Shown: one piece after another, positions 54,188-63,558 of the stretch
Numbering within the stretch: position 1 is the first letter of the stretch
How the letters are laid out: the number at the start of each line of letters is the position of its first letter
Assembly: GCA_963784195.1 (NCBI GenBank)
Contig: CAWARA010000018.1
Span: forward strand, 62,001-126,000
DNA: 64,000 bases
Direction of reading: 5' to 3'
DNA from: CAVQAH01 sp963784195
GTDB taxonomy: Bacteria > Acidobacteriota > Vicinamibacteria > Vicinamibacterales > 2-12-FULL-66-21
Notes under the pieces: model-generated
What the model was told of the DNA's origin: nothing
Database searches by the model: none
Seen by the model: only the letters and a program-made list of their open reading frames with translations
Program-made: the position numbers and the translations under genes

Positions 54188-55963
54188 ATGGCGGCCCGCC
54201 TTACTACGTTCGTCGTCGTCGCCATCGTTGCTGCGACCCTGATTGCCGGCCTCATCGTGGGCGCGCAACGGGACGACAACGAAGGCCCGGTGGATGTCAT
54301 CATCCACAACGCCGTCGTCTATACGGCTGACGACGACCACTCGACCGCTGAGGCCGTGGCGATCCGCGGCAATCAGATTCTGCGCGTGGGCAGCGAACGT
54401 GACGTGATGCGGCTGCGCCGGCCGCAGACGACCATGATCGATGCGGACGGCGGAAGCGTGCTGCCGGGATTCAACGATTCTCACGTCCACTTCATCAAAG
54501 GCGGCCTCGATCTCGAGCGGATTGATCTGTCGGAGGCCGTGACGCTTGCCGAGGTTCAGCAGCGCGTCCGCTCCTGGGCCGAAGAGAATCCGGACGAGCC
54601 ATGGGTCATCGGACGCGGTTGGTACTTTCAGGCGTTTGCTGACAAGCTGCCGACGCGTCAGCAGCTCGACGCGATCGTGCGCGATCGGCCGGTCCAGCTG
54701 CTCTCCGCTGACGGCCATACCTCGTGGGTGAATTCGGCAGCGCTCAAGCGCGCGGGTATTACACGTCAGACGCCGAACCCAGAGGATGGGTCGATCGTGA
54801 GAGATCCGCGCACCGGCGAGCCGACCGGAGTGCTCAAAGAGGCAGCCGTCGAGCTCGTCGCGCGAGTGGTTCCGCCGCCGACTCGGGAACAGCAGGCTCG
54901 AGGCCTGCGCTCGGCGATCGCGGAAGCTCACCGCAACGGCATCACGAGCGTGCAGAACGCCGGCGGGACCACGGACGAGTTCGCGCTATACGCGGACGCT
55001 CGCCGGGCCGGAGACCTCGACATCCGGGTGTACTCAGCGCTGTCGGTGGACGGGCCGATCTCGGAACCGGAACTCGCGCGGCTCGACGCCGTTGGCAAGG
55101 AGTACCCGGACGATCCGCTGTTCAAGACGGGCGCGGTGAAGATCAACCTCGACGGCGTGATCGAATCTCACACGGCCGCGATGCTCGAACCGTATACCGG
55201 CGAACAGGTCGTGGGCGAGCCACGGATCGGCGCCGACGATCTGAATCGCAGTGTCAGGCTGCTGGACTCGCGCGGATGGCAGGTGATGACCCACGCCGTC
55301 GGCGACCGCGCCGTCCGCATGGCGCTCGATGCGTACACGCACGCGGTCCGCTCGAACCCTAAACCGAAGCGCGAACGGCGTCATCGCATCGAACACGCAG
55401 AGATCGTCGACACCGTCGATTTCCCGCGATTTGGTCGGCTCGGCATCATCGCCTCGATGCAGCCATCGCACGGAAGCCCAGACTCGCATCTCGATTTGTG
55501 GTCACGCAGTGTCGGCCCGGAGCGCGCCTCTGGAGGCTGGCCGTACCGTCAGATTCTGGAATCCGACGGACGCCTCGCCTTCGGCAGCGACTGGCCGGTC
55601 GACTCTCTGAATCCGATGCTCGGGTTGCACTCGGCGGTGACGCGCACGACGCCCGAAGGAGAACCTGAAGGCGGATGGTTTCCGGCGCAGCGACTTGCGC
55701 TGACGGCGGCTGTTGACGCCTACACGTCGGGTGCGGCGTGGGCTTCGTTCGACGAACAGCGCAAGGGGACGATCGCGCCGGGCATGCTCGCCGATCTCGT
55801 CGTGCTCACGTCCGACATCTTTACAGCGCCACCGTCCAGACTCGCCACCACCTCCGTCGCCGCCACGATCTTCGATGGCCGCGTCGTCTACAAGCGCTCG
55901 GATCGCGGAACGAACTACGGCCAAGTCCTAGAAGAGTGCAGGGTGCACTCTTCGCGCTACTAG
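54188..55963 (+). CDS. Membrane-anchored amidohydrolase, YtcJ-like (Amidohydro_3)
   Basis: 591 residues. N-terminal anchor LTTFVVVAIVAATLIAGLIVG, then VDVIIHNAVVYTADDDHSTA, the metal-binding GFNDSHVHFIKGG, VIGRGWYFQAF, HTSWVNSAALK, the lysine segment AVKINLDGVIESHTA, VMTHAVGDRAV, RIEHAEIV and the final aspartate in LAFGSDWPVDSLNP. It would hydrolyse an amide or ester outside the cytoplasmic membrane. Substrate unknown. Its 3' end overlaps the convergent permease gene by 36 bases. Confidence 0.88.
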   Translation: MAARLTTFVVVAIVAATLIAGLIVGAQRDDNEGPVDVIIHNAVVYTADDDHSTAEAVAIRGNQILRVGSERDVMRLRRPQTTMIDADGGSVLPGFNDSHVHFIKGGLDLERIDLSEAVTLAEVQQRVRSWAEENPDEPWVIGRGWYFQAFADKLPTRQQLDAIVRDRPVQLLSADGHTSWVNSAALKRAGITRQTPNPEDGSIVRDPRTGEPTGVLKEAAVELVARVVPPPTREQQARGLRSAIAEAHRNGITSVQNAGGTTDEFALYADARRAGDLDIRVYSALSVDGPISEPELARLDAVGKEYPDDPLFKTGAVKINLDGVIESHTAAMLEPYTGEQVVGEPRIGADDLNRSVRLLDSRGWQVMTHAVGDRAVRMALDAYTHAVRSNPKPKRERRHRIEHAEIVDTVDFPRFGRLGIIASMQPSHGSPDSHLDLWSRSVGPERASGGWPYRQILESDGRLAFGSDWPVDSLNPMLGLHSAVTRTTPEGEPEGGWFPAQRLALTAAVDAYTSGAAWASFDEQRKGTIAPGMLADLVVLTSDIFTAPPSRLATTSVAATIFDGRVVYKRSDRGTNYGQVLEECRVHSSRY

Positions 55964-57274
55964 AATCCTCACTAGCCCGCGTGTCGCAGTCCAGTAGAGA
56001 AGCGCCCCGACCAGCAACGCAAGCGCACCGGCCATGAGGTTCGCGCGCGTCGCACCAGCCAGAATGGCCATCCCGATGGCCATCGCCGCCCATGGAATCA
56101 GCGAACCGAACGGCGCCACGAACGTTGCTGGTTGCACCACGCCATCGAACCGGGCGTCACGCAGACGAAGCGCCGCGGCACATGTCGTAACGTAGCCGAC
56201 GAGCCGGCTGACGGCGCTGACCTCGGCGAGAAAAATAAACGTTCCAGACAGCGCGAGAATCAGGGTCACCACTGCCGTCGTCAGGATGGACGTGACCGGC
56301 GTTCGGTAGCGGCGATGAATGCGACCGAATGGCGCTGGCACGTCGCCCTGCTCCGCGAGCGCATAGAGAATTCTCGAGCCGGCAACCGCCCCTCCCAGGT
56401 TATTGCCGGCGATCGAGACGACGGCGCCGGCCGTCAGCATTGCCGCACCGGACGGTCCCAGGAAGGTGCTCGCTGCATCCGCGAGCGGTGCGGTGGAGGA
56501 TGCAAGACCCGGAAGCGTGCCGAGAGCCACCGCCTGCACAGCCGCGAAGACCGCCGTCACTATTGCAAGCGTTCCCACCAGCGCGAATGGCATCGAGCGT
56601 CGAGGATCCCGCGATTCTCCTGCTGGAATCGGGACGTTCTCGTAGCCACCGAACGCAAAAATCAGCAGCAGCGCTGCGGATGACAACCGATCGAACGGGA
56701 TGACGCCCGAGGGCACGAGACGCGAAGGCTCGACGTACCACAAGCCAACCAGGACGAAGAGGACCAGCGGCGCGAGCTTGCCGATGGTAAACAGGTTCAT
56801 CGCGATGCTGCTCTGGCGGATGCCACGGAGATTGATCGCGGTCACCAGCCCGACCGTGACCAGGACCAGCGCGGTCCGTCCGTTTCCGGAAGTCAGCGCC
56901 GGCCAATAGAAGCCAAGCGACAACGCGAGCACGTTGACCACCGAGGCGAGGCTGGCGACACGCGTGATCCACGCCATCCATCCGACCTCGAACCCCACGA
57001 ACCGGCCGAAGGCGGTACGCGCGAACAGGTAGGGACCGCCGGTTGCTTCGAACCGGCTGGCGACTTCGGCAAACGTGATCCCGATGAGGATCGAGGCCAG
57101 GCCAACCGCGAGAACGAGCCAGGGACTCCACGCGCCGGCTTGCGCGGCGAGCACGGCAGGAACGGCAAAGATCGCTCCGCCGATGACCTGATTGACGCCA
57201 ATGGCCGTCAGGTCCCAGCGGCCCAGCACACGAAGCAGTCCCTCTCGTTCGGACTCAGCCGTCACGGTCGTCAC
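55928..57274 (-). CDS. APC-family permease
   Basis: 448 residues, 12 TM helices. LTAIGVNQVIGGAIFAVPAV in TM1, FAEVASRFEATGGPYLFARTAFG, and TM6 LLIFAFGGYENVPIPAGES. It is a close paralogue of the broken permease at 59207-60527; both have the rare FEGTGGPYL/FEATGGPYL and GRWDLTAIGVNQVIG patterns. It follows the M14 peptidase on the same strand, so import of peptide digestion products is plausible. Confidence 0.92.
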   Translation of the reverse strand: MTTVTAESEREGLLRVLGRWDLTAIGVNQVIGGAIFAVPAVLAAQAGAWSPWLVLAVGLASILIGITFAEVASRFEATGGPYLFARTAFGRFVGFEVGWMAWITRVASLASVVNVLALSLGFYWPALTSGNGRTALVLVTVGLVTAINLRGIRQSSIAMNLFTIGKLAPLVLFVLVGLWYVEPSRLVPSGVIPFDRLSSAALLLIFAFGGYENVPIPAGESRDPRRSMPFALVGTLAIVTAVFAAVQAVALGTLPGLASSTAPLADAASTFLGPSGAAMLTAGAVVSIAGNNLGGAVAGSRILYALAEQGDVPAPFGRIHRRYRTPVTSILTTAVVTLILALSGTFIFLAEVSAVSRLVGYVTTCAAALRLRDARFDGVVQPATFVAPFGSLIPWAAMAIGMAILAGATRANLMAGALALLVGALLYWTATRGLVRILVARRVHPALF

Positions 57275-57294
57275 GGTCAGGCGGTTTCACGGGG

Positions 57295-58671
57295 TCAGCG
57301 CAGAATCGCGTCGACGACGAATTTTCCAGCTTCACGAGCCGGCTTGAGCAGGGCAAGCCGCGCCGGCTGACCGACACCAATCGTGTGTGTCATCTTCGTC
57401 TTCCACTCCGGAAGATCCACGACCTTCCCTTCAGCCAGCGTGTCATCCGCCACAGGAACAACGGTCATCCCCGTCGCATCGATGTACCGGAGCGCACCCT
57501 GCGTCCGCAGATCGCCCATGTCGTCGATCGAGAGCGACATCTGAATCTCCCGCTTCCCGTCGACGACGCGGACGCGTCGGTTGGCTACCACGCCGATGTC
57601 CGACACGAAGGGCGGGATGCCCGCCCCGTTGATCACCGTCGCGTTCTTGACGAGGACGTAGTACGCGCGAGACTCGTTGATCGGCAGCTGTTCGTAGCGC
57701 CGCGGATCCGCGCGCTCCACGCGCCTGGTCGCAAGGGAATCGAGCGCCGACACCAACGCGACGAAGTTGAGCCGTACGAGCGGTGGGTCGGGCTGTTCCG
57801 ACGGCCACGGGCCGGTTTCGATGAGCACCACCGGCGTGCCCCAGAGCGTGATGTTGTCCCCGAACGCCCGCACCTCGTATTCATCGTCGTAGCGGCCGAT
57901 CTGTCCGGAGGCGAAGGGCTCGAGCGCATCACGAATCACGGCGCAGAGCTTCTTGGTCAGGCGGCGGCCCTCATTCTCGGTTCTCGCCTCGTCATAGGCC
58001 ACCGAGAGCAACGAGATGGACGCTGGCTTCGGCGGATCGCCAACCGACGTGCGCCAGCTCTGGTTGTGCAGGTTGAACCCGACGCGCGGATTCAGCCGAT
58101 CTCTCAATGCCTTGAGCGTCTTGCCCTCGGGTGTCTGCAGGCGGAGAGCGTCACGGTTGATGTCGATGCTCTGCGCGTTCCGGCGCTGGAAGCGCTCCGC
58201 CCCATCCGGGTTCAGCATCGGCACGATGTGAAGGGTCAGTTCGGAAAGGATTCGGCGAACGGCAGGCTCCTCGCGGTGGCGCCGGAGGTACTCGAGCAAG
58301 TCGAACAGCGCGGATGTGGCCGTCGGCTCGTCGCCGTGCATCTGCGACCAGAGCAGCACGCCAAACGGCCCGGTGCCTGTACGAATGTGATGGATGGACC
58401 GGCCTTCGACCGACTCGCCGATCTTCTCGAGCGTGAACAGGTCTGGCGTCCCGCTCGCGACCGCTTCCAGCCTGCGAACGACCTCGGCATGATCGAGGAG
58501 AGGTGGAAGCGGCGGCGACACGTGTTCCGCGTCCCAGATGCGCGCCAGATCCTGAGGTGTGAGGTCAGCGGGACCGGCGCCGCGCTGCCGCGCGTTGGGG
58601 GCCGCAGCAGGCACCGCTGCCAGGATTGCGGCAACGGCACATCGTAGAAACAGCTGTCGTCGTCTATGCAT
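57295..58671 (-). CDS. Secreted M14-family zinc carboxypeptidase
   Basis: 458 residues with a signal peptide (LFLRCAVAAILAAVPAAAPNA). Peptidase M14 zinc ligands in WSQMHGDEPTATSAL (His and Glu) and FNLHNQSWR (third His), with the substrate-binding MLNPDGAERFQRRNAQSIDINRD (key: NPDG, R, N..R) and the catalytic glutamate probably in TPVVLIETGPWP. The last 110 residues lack a known domain. It probably cleaves C-terminal residues of peptides in the periplasm. Confidence 0.88.
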   Translation of the reverse strand: MHRRRQLFLRCAVAAILAAVPAAAPNARQRGAGPADLTPQDLARIWDAEHVSPPLPPLLDHAEVVRRLEAVASGTPDLFTLEKIGESVEGRSIHHIRTGTGPFGVLLWSQMHGDEPTATSALFDLLEYLRRHREEPAVRRILSELTLHIVPMLNPDGAERFQRRNAQSIDINRDALRLQTPEGKTLKALRDRLNPRVGFNLHNQSWRTSVGDPPKPASISLLSVAYDEARTENEGRRLTKKLCAVIRDALEPFASGQIGRYDDEYEVRAFGDNITLWGTPVVLIETGPWPSEQPDPPLVRLNFVALVSALDSLATRRVERADPRRYEQLPINESRAYYVLVKNATVINGAGIPPFVSDIGVVANRRVRVVDGKREIQMSLSIDDMGDLRTQGALRYIDATGMTVVPVADDTLAEGKVVDLPEWKTKMTHTIGVGQPARLALLKPAREAGKFVVDAILR

Positions 58672-58674
58672 TCG

Positions 58675-59178
58675 TCACCGATAGCGCAGTCGAAGGAGTT
58701 GCGGCTGCGTTGCGGAGGTCACTACCAGCAGGTTGTCGTATTCGGTGTCATCGATCTTCAACGGTGCCGTCACTCCGAGCGCTTTCACGATCTCCGGCAC
58801 GGTGTTGGAGTGGCCGACCACCAGCACGTTGGCCGTGGCACCCTTCAGCTTCTGAACGAGACCCGCCATGTCCTTTGCAGGCACCGTCGTCACGGCGATC
58901 CCGAGCGCCTTGGCCAGCGGCGCGGCCGTCTCCTGCGTGCGCTTGAACTCGGTCGCATAGATGGCCGTGATTCCGGCGTCCTTCAGGATCGCCGCCAGCG
59001 ATTCCGCCCGCTGACGGCCGGTGTCGGACAGGCTGGGATCGGCAGCCATCGTTGCCGGCGCCCCGCCGCCTGTGTCTGCACGCTCGGCATGCCGGACAAG
59101 GAAGACGTTGCCCTGCGCGAACGCGGTGGCCGTGAACAGAAGGACGAGCAGCGATGAGGTCAGCGTTTTTCGCAACAT
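58675..59178 (-). CDS. Exported histidine phosphatase (SixA/PGAM-like)
   Basis: 167 residues from ATG 59178, with AAGGA upstream. Signal peptide (TLTSSLLVLLFTATAFAQ), catalytic RHG-type motif FLVRHAERAD, then SDTGRQRAESLA, TEFKRTQETAAPLAKALG and the second histidine in VLVVGHSNTVPEI. A periplasmic phosphatase or non-enzymatic phospho-ligand binder. Three bases separate it from the M14 gene, so they are probably one transcript. Confidence 0.88.
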   Translation of the reverse strand: MLRKTLTSSLLVLLFTATAFAQGNVFLVRHAERADTGGGAPATMAADPSLSDTGRQRAESLAAILKDAGITAIYATEFKRTQETAAPLAKALGIAVTTVPAKDMAGLVQKLKGATANVLVVGHSNTVPEIVKALGVTAPLKIDDTEYDNLLVVTSATQPQLLRLRYR

Positions 59179-59206
59179 GCAGGATTCCTTCATGCGTGAC
59201 GATCGT

Positions 59207-60527
59207 TCACACGCGGCTCTCACCACGTACGGCAATCACGTATAGCACGGCGCCCGCGAGTATTGCCCCAAGACCGGCGGTCAGCTGGAGCGTCGTGGCA
59301 CCGAACAGAATCGCGAGCGAGATGGCGATGGCCAGCATCGGAATGATCGGACCGAACGGCACGACGAACGTCGCCGGATTCACGCGGTTCGCGAACTGCG
59401 GATCGCGAAGCCGGATCGCTGAGGCGCAGGTCGCCACGTAGACCAGCAGGCGGCTGATTGCGCTGGCGGCGGCCATCGCCACAAAAGTACCGGAAAGGGC
59501 CAGGACGAGCGACACGCCGGCGGTAAACAGAATCGAGTTGACCGGTGTTCGAAACGTCGGATGAATCCGGCCGAAGAACGGCGGCAGGTCGCCCTGCTCG
59601 GCGAGCGCGAAGAGATTGCGGGGGCCGGATAGCGCCTGACCCATGTTGTTGCCGGTCGTGGACAGCACCGCTCCGAGCGTCATCAGGGCGGCGCCACCGG
59701 GGCCGATGAACAGCCCCGCGGCGTCCGCCAGCGGCGTCCGCGATGTCGCCAAGGCCCGGAAGCGTGCCGATCGCGACCACCTGAACGAGCGTCATCAGGG
59801 CGGCGACGACGACGATCGTCATGATCAGCGCGAACGGGACCGCCCGGCGCGGGTCACGGGCTTCACCCGCGGGAACCGGAACGGTCTCATAGCCGCCATA
59901 GGCGAAGATCAGCAGCAGTGCCGCAGTCGACAACTGGCTCGTGCTCGGCGGCGACGCGTAACTGAAAAGACCCGGCTGAATGTAGAACAGGCCCACCGCG
60001 ATGAAGACGATCAGCGGCGCCAGCTTTCCGACGGTCAGCACATTGATCACGAGGCTGCTCTGACGGATGCCGCGGACGTTGATCAACGTGATCGTTGCGA
60101 TCACCAGCGTGATCAGAATGGCGCGCGGTGCGCCTGCCGTGAGCGTGGGCCAGTAGAACCCCAGCGACGTCGCAAGCACGTTGATCACCGAGGCCCAGCT
60201 GGCGGCCCTGGTGAACCACAACAACCATCCCACTTCAAAGGCCGCGAATCGTCCGAACGCCGCGCGCGTATACAGATACGGGCCGCCGGTGCCCTCGAAC
60301 CGGCTGCCGACTTCGGCGAACGACATCGCGATCATCATCGACGCCAGGCCGACGGCTGCGACCATCCACGGGCTCCAGGCTCCAGCACTGGCAGCGAGCG
60401 CTGCGGGGAGCGCGAACACCGCGGCGCCGATGACCTGATTGACACCGATGGCCGTGAGATCCCATCGGCCAAGTTCGCGGCGAAGTGATGGAGTGGGGGA
60501 CACCTGCGGCGTGTGGGGCGGCACCAT
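59207..60527 (-). CDS. APC-family permease, one frameshift
   Basis: About 439 residues after joining two frames near 59752 (IGTLPGL then ATSRTPLADAAGLFIGP). TM1 LTAIGVNQVIGAAVFALPAA, FAEVGSRFEGTGGPYLYTRA, TM6 LLIFAYGGYETVPVPAGEA. Close paralogue of 55928-57274, so the intervening peptidase and phosphatase genes lie between duplicates. Confidence 0.88.
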
Positions 60528-60551
60528 GAGGTTGTATCATGAACAATAGCG

Positions 60552-61682
60552 ATGCAGGACACGGACATCTCGGCAAAACCGCGCGACGTCATGCCGGTGG
60601 GGGCGCAGACGCTTCCCGCCGCCTACTACACCGGCCAGCAGCACTTCGAACGCGAGCTCGATCTGCTCTTCAGAAGAATGTGGTTCTGCGCGGGACGCGA
60701 AGAAGAGATCGAACGCCCGGGTCAGTTCGTCCTCCGCGAACTTCCTGGCGAGAACATCGTCGTCACGCGGGACTCCACCGGACAGGTCCGCGCGTTCCAC
60801 AACGTCTGCCGTCACCGCGGCACGCGGCTGTGCACGGAATCGACCGGAGCATTCCCCGGCAGCATTCAGTGCCCCTACCACTCCTGGACCTACGCTCTCG
60901 ACGGAAGGCTGATTGGCGCCCCACACATGGACGAGGTCCCTCACTTCAGGAAAGAGGACTACCCGCTGCACGCCGTGCACGCCGACGTGTGGGACGGGCA
61001 CATCTTCCTGAACCTGTCGCCGTCGCCGTCAGCGCTTCGCGATCAACTGGAGGGGCTGCCGTCGAAGTTCGCGTCCTGGCGAATGCAGGATCTGAGTCTC
61101 GGCAAGCGTATCGTCTACGACGTCAAGGCGAACTGGAAGCTCGTCATCCAGAATTACAACGAATGCCTGCATTGCCCGAACCTGCATCCTGCGTTGAACA
61201 AGCTGTCGCACTATCTCAGCGGCGAGAACGAGCCGCTGCGAAGCACCTTCATGGGTGGTCGGATGGATCTGCGGCCCGGCGTCGAGACGCTCTCGATGGA
61301 TGGATCGTGTCCGCGCGCGCTGCTTCCAGGTCTGTCGCCTGACGATCAGCGCCGCGTCTACTACTACGCGATCTTCCCGAACATGCTGCTCAGCCTGCAC
61401 CCCGATTACATGATGGTGCACACGCTCTGGCCCATCGCCCCGGACCGGACGATCAATGTCTGCGAGTGGCACTTCCAGCCGGCGGAACTGGCGAACCCGT
61501 CGTTCGATGCGTCGGACGCGATCGATTTCTGGGATATGACGAACCGGCAGGACTGGCACGTGTGCGAGCTGTCGCAGGCCGGCATCTCGAGCCGTGCGTA
61601 CACCCCAGGCCCGTATTCGAATCGTGAGGATTTGCTGTACGCGTTCGATCGAATGATCGTCCGTCTGCACGAAAACGGATAA
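60552..61682 (+). CDS. Rieske [2Fe-2S] ring-hydroxylating/N-demethylating oxygenase, alpha subunit
   Basis: 376 residues. Rieske ligands C-x-H...C-x2-H in NVCRHRGTRLC and CPYHSWTY; mononuclear iron ligands in NYNECLHCPNLHP with the partner aspartate in AIDFWDMTNRQDW. The size and the neighbouring GcvT-like gene resemble the glycine betaine or stachydrine demethylase group (GbcA-type) rather than arene dioxygenases; no reductase gene is seen. Substrate inferred, not shown. Confidence 0.85.
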   Translation: MQDTDISAKPRDVMPVGAQTLPAAYYTGQQHFERELDLLFRRMWFCAGREEEIERPGQFVLRELPGENIVVTRDSTGQVRAFHNVCRHRGTRLCTESTGAFPGSIQCPYHSWTYALDGRLIGAPHMDEVPHFRKEDYPLHAVHADVWDGHIFLNLSPSPSALRDQLEGLPSKFASWRMQDLSLGKRIVYDVKANWKLVIQNYNECLHCPNLHPALNKLSHYLSGENEPLRSTFMGGRMDLRPGVETLSMDGSCPRALLPGLSPDDQRRVYYYAIFPNMLLSLHPDYMMVHTLWPIAPDRTINVCEWHFQPAELANPSFDASDAIDFWDMTNRQDWHVCELSQAGISSRAYTPGPYSNREDLLYAFDRMIVRLHENG

Positions 61683-61715
61683 GGGCGGGTCGGGGTCTGG
61701 CGGGATCCGCAAACG

Positions 61716-61732
61716 CCCGACCCAAGGTCGGG
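61716..61732. terminator. Hairpin between convergent genes
   Basis: CCCGACC-CAA-GGTCGGG is a perfect 7-bp stem in the 51-base gap between the Rieske and GcvT-like genes, directly after the latter's stop. No T-run on either side, so termination is only likely. Confidence 0.45.
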
Positions 61733-61733
61733 C

Positions 61734-62933
61734 CTACAGGGGAGGCGTGGCCATCTTCCGTGGCGGATTGAAGAAGGGGGTCTTCACTACCGTCGCGGTC
61801 ACCTTGTAGCGCACCGCTTCGACCGTCATTTCGATCTGCACCTTCGTGCCGTCAGCGTAGTGATGGCGATCGACAGTCCCGAGACCGATCATCTTCTTGA
61901 GTACAGGCGACCACGTAGTCGTCGTCGCCTTGCCAATCTGACGGCCGCCCCGATAGATCGGCACGGCGACGCGCGAGGCGGTCGCGCCCACCGTCGGCGG
62001 CAGGCCGAAGCGGTCGTAGATCGACTCCACCTCTGACCATTCCACCTCGAGGCCGACGACCTGCCGGGCGTGGCCCCGCCGATGCTCCTCACGAAGTGCC
62101 CGCTGGCCGACGAACCGTCCCTTGTCGAGGCTGACGAGACGGCCGAGCCCCATCTCGTACGGTGTGTATTTCTGCGTCGCGATCAAAGCCTTTTTGCTGC
62201 TGTGGAAGTCCACGTCGATCAGCAGCAGGCCTGCTTCGACACGCGCCACGTCCAGCGCCAGCATGCCCGCGGGCTTGATGTCGTACGGCCTTCCGGCCTC
62301 CATCAGCGCATCCCAGACCCGGACCGCGTCGCGTGCCGGCATCCAGATTTCATAGCCGAGGTCCCCGGTGTAGCCGGTGCGCGAGACGTCCACCTTCACG
62401 CCGTTGATCGTGCCGCTCGTCACGCGGAAATACTTCAGCTTCTCGATATCGACGCGGGCAGCCGCGCGAAGCACGCGCGCCGAGGTCGGACCCTGCAACG
62501 CCAGCGCGGCAATCTCCTCCGAGACATCGTCGATCGTCACGTCGAGGCCGGCGGCGTTCTGCCGGAACCACCGCAGACTGGGATCGGCCGCCGTCCATCT
62601 GAACGTGTGCTCGCCGAGCCGCGACACGGTCCCGTCGTCTATCACCAGGCCGTACTCGTCACACCAGGGCGTATAGAACACCTGGCCGACGACCATCTTC
62701 GACACATCACGCGTGATCAAGCGATCGACCAGTCGAGCCGAATCCTTGCCGGTCACGAGGTACTTGAACAGCGGAGACACATCGATCAGCGCAGCGGCGT
62801 TGCGGATCGCGTTGTATTCATGCTCGTGATGACCTTCATAGGCACTGACCGCGTAGTAGCCGGACCACTCACGGTAGTTGAGGCTCTCGCACAGGGCGGC
62901 AGTGCGCTCGTGGACGGCGGTTCCAATGGGCAT
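61734..62933 (-). CDS. GcvT-like aminomethyltransferase (folate-dependent demethylase family)
   Basis: 399 residues. GCV_T fold: EYNAIRNAAALIDVSPLFKY, WCDEYGLVIDDGTVSRLG, ALQGPTSARVL, SRTGYTGDLGYEIW and GMLALDVARVEAGL, with the GCV_T C-terminal barrel (VGQRALREEH, PIYRGGRQIGKATTTTWSP). It takes a one-carbon unit to tetrahydrofolate. No gcvH or gcvP is nearby, so it is likely a catabolic demethylase part (for example dimethylglycine or DMSP-type) and not the glycine cleavage T protein. Confidence 0.85.
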   Translation of the reverse strand: MPIGTAVHERTAALCESLNYREWSGYYAVSAYEGHHEHEYNAIRNAAALIDVSPLFKYLVTGKDSARLVDRLITRDVSKMVVGQVFYTPWCDEYGLVIDDGTVSRLGEHTFRWTAADPSLRWFRQNAAGLDVTIDDVSEEIAALALQGPTSARVLRAAARVDIEKLKYFRVTSGTINGVKVDVSRTGYTGDLGYEIWMPARDAVRVWDALMEAGRPYDIKPAGMLALDVARVEAGLLLIDVDFHSSKKALIATQKYTPYEMGLGRLVSLDKGRFVGQRALREEHRRGHARQVVGLEVEWSEVESIYDRFGLPPTVGATASRVAVPIYRGGRQIGKATTTTWSPVLKKMIGLGTVDRHHYADGTKVQIEMTVEAVRYKVTATVVKTPFFNPPRKMATPPL

Positions 62934-62963
62934 ACGATCGTCATTTCAGCTTTTGAGGTGGGG

Positions 62964-63351
62964 AGATGTCAATTCGGATCTGACGGAGGTGACGGAGGTT
63001 ACGGAGACGGAGGATACGGAGGGAACGGAACGAGCTTCAAAAACGGAGACACGGAGCAACGGAGGCAACAGAATTCACGCTCAACTCGGCGTTCCGAGCC
63101 GATGCCGGCCCGGCCATCGGCCGGGCCGAGCGATCAACCGACGCCCCGTGGGCACAAGCTGCGTATGACGTGTGGGCAGCTTGCGCCCGCGGGGCGTCGG
63201 TTGATCGCCCGCCGCGCAAGCGCGGCGGCATCGGCGCACCACCGGCACTACCTGTGCGGCCTCCGTTCCTCCGCGTCTCCGAGTTGAAGCTCGTTCCGTT
63301 CCCTCCGTCTCCTCCGTCTCCGTCTCGACCTCCGTCTCCGGGTTGACATCT
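62964..63351. repeat. Dispersed hairpin-rich intergenic element, copy B (cloverleaf-like core)
   Basis: 388 bases bounded by the inverted ends AGATGTCAA (62964-62972) and TTGACATCT (63343-63351). Inside lie purine-rich GACGGAGG arms in inverted orientation, and then a core: outer stem GCCGATG (63098-63104) / CATCGGC (63229-63235); hairpin 1 GCCCGGCC-ATC-GGCCGGGC (63108-63126); hairpin 2, two 33-base arms (63130-63162 and 63176-63208) with 31 of 33 positions paired; hairpin 3 CCGCCGCGC-AA-GCGCGGCGG (63209-63228). No ORF. The layout matches copy A at 7541-8018, so it is a repeated, possibly mobile, MITE-like element. The rest of the gap (63352-63558) shows nothing. Confidence 0.8.
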
Positions 63352-63558
63352 GCTCTCACCCACCGGGACAATGGTCACTCTTCCATGCGTCCGGCGATTC
63401 ATCTCTACGTCCAGGCCGTCCTCGTCGGCGCCGCGATCCGGTCGGCAGGGCTGAGTTAACTCACGCCTTGACGGAGGCGGCGCCCAACCCCGGCGCCAGA
63501 ACACACAGGAGACACGGTCAACCCAGGCTGTTGCCGTCGCTCTCACACCGGAAGCTGA

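Noticed and set aside
63098..63235. tRNA-like gene, because of a 7-bp closing stem and three arms
   Set aside because: One arm is 33 bp, and there is no T-loop, anticodon arm or CCA-type end; it is a repeat core, not a tRNA.
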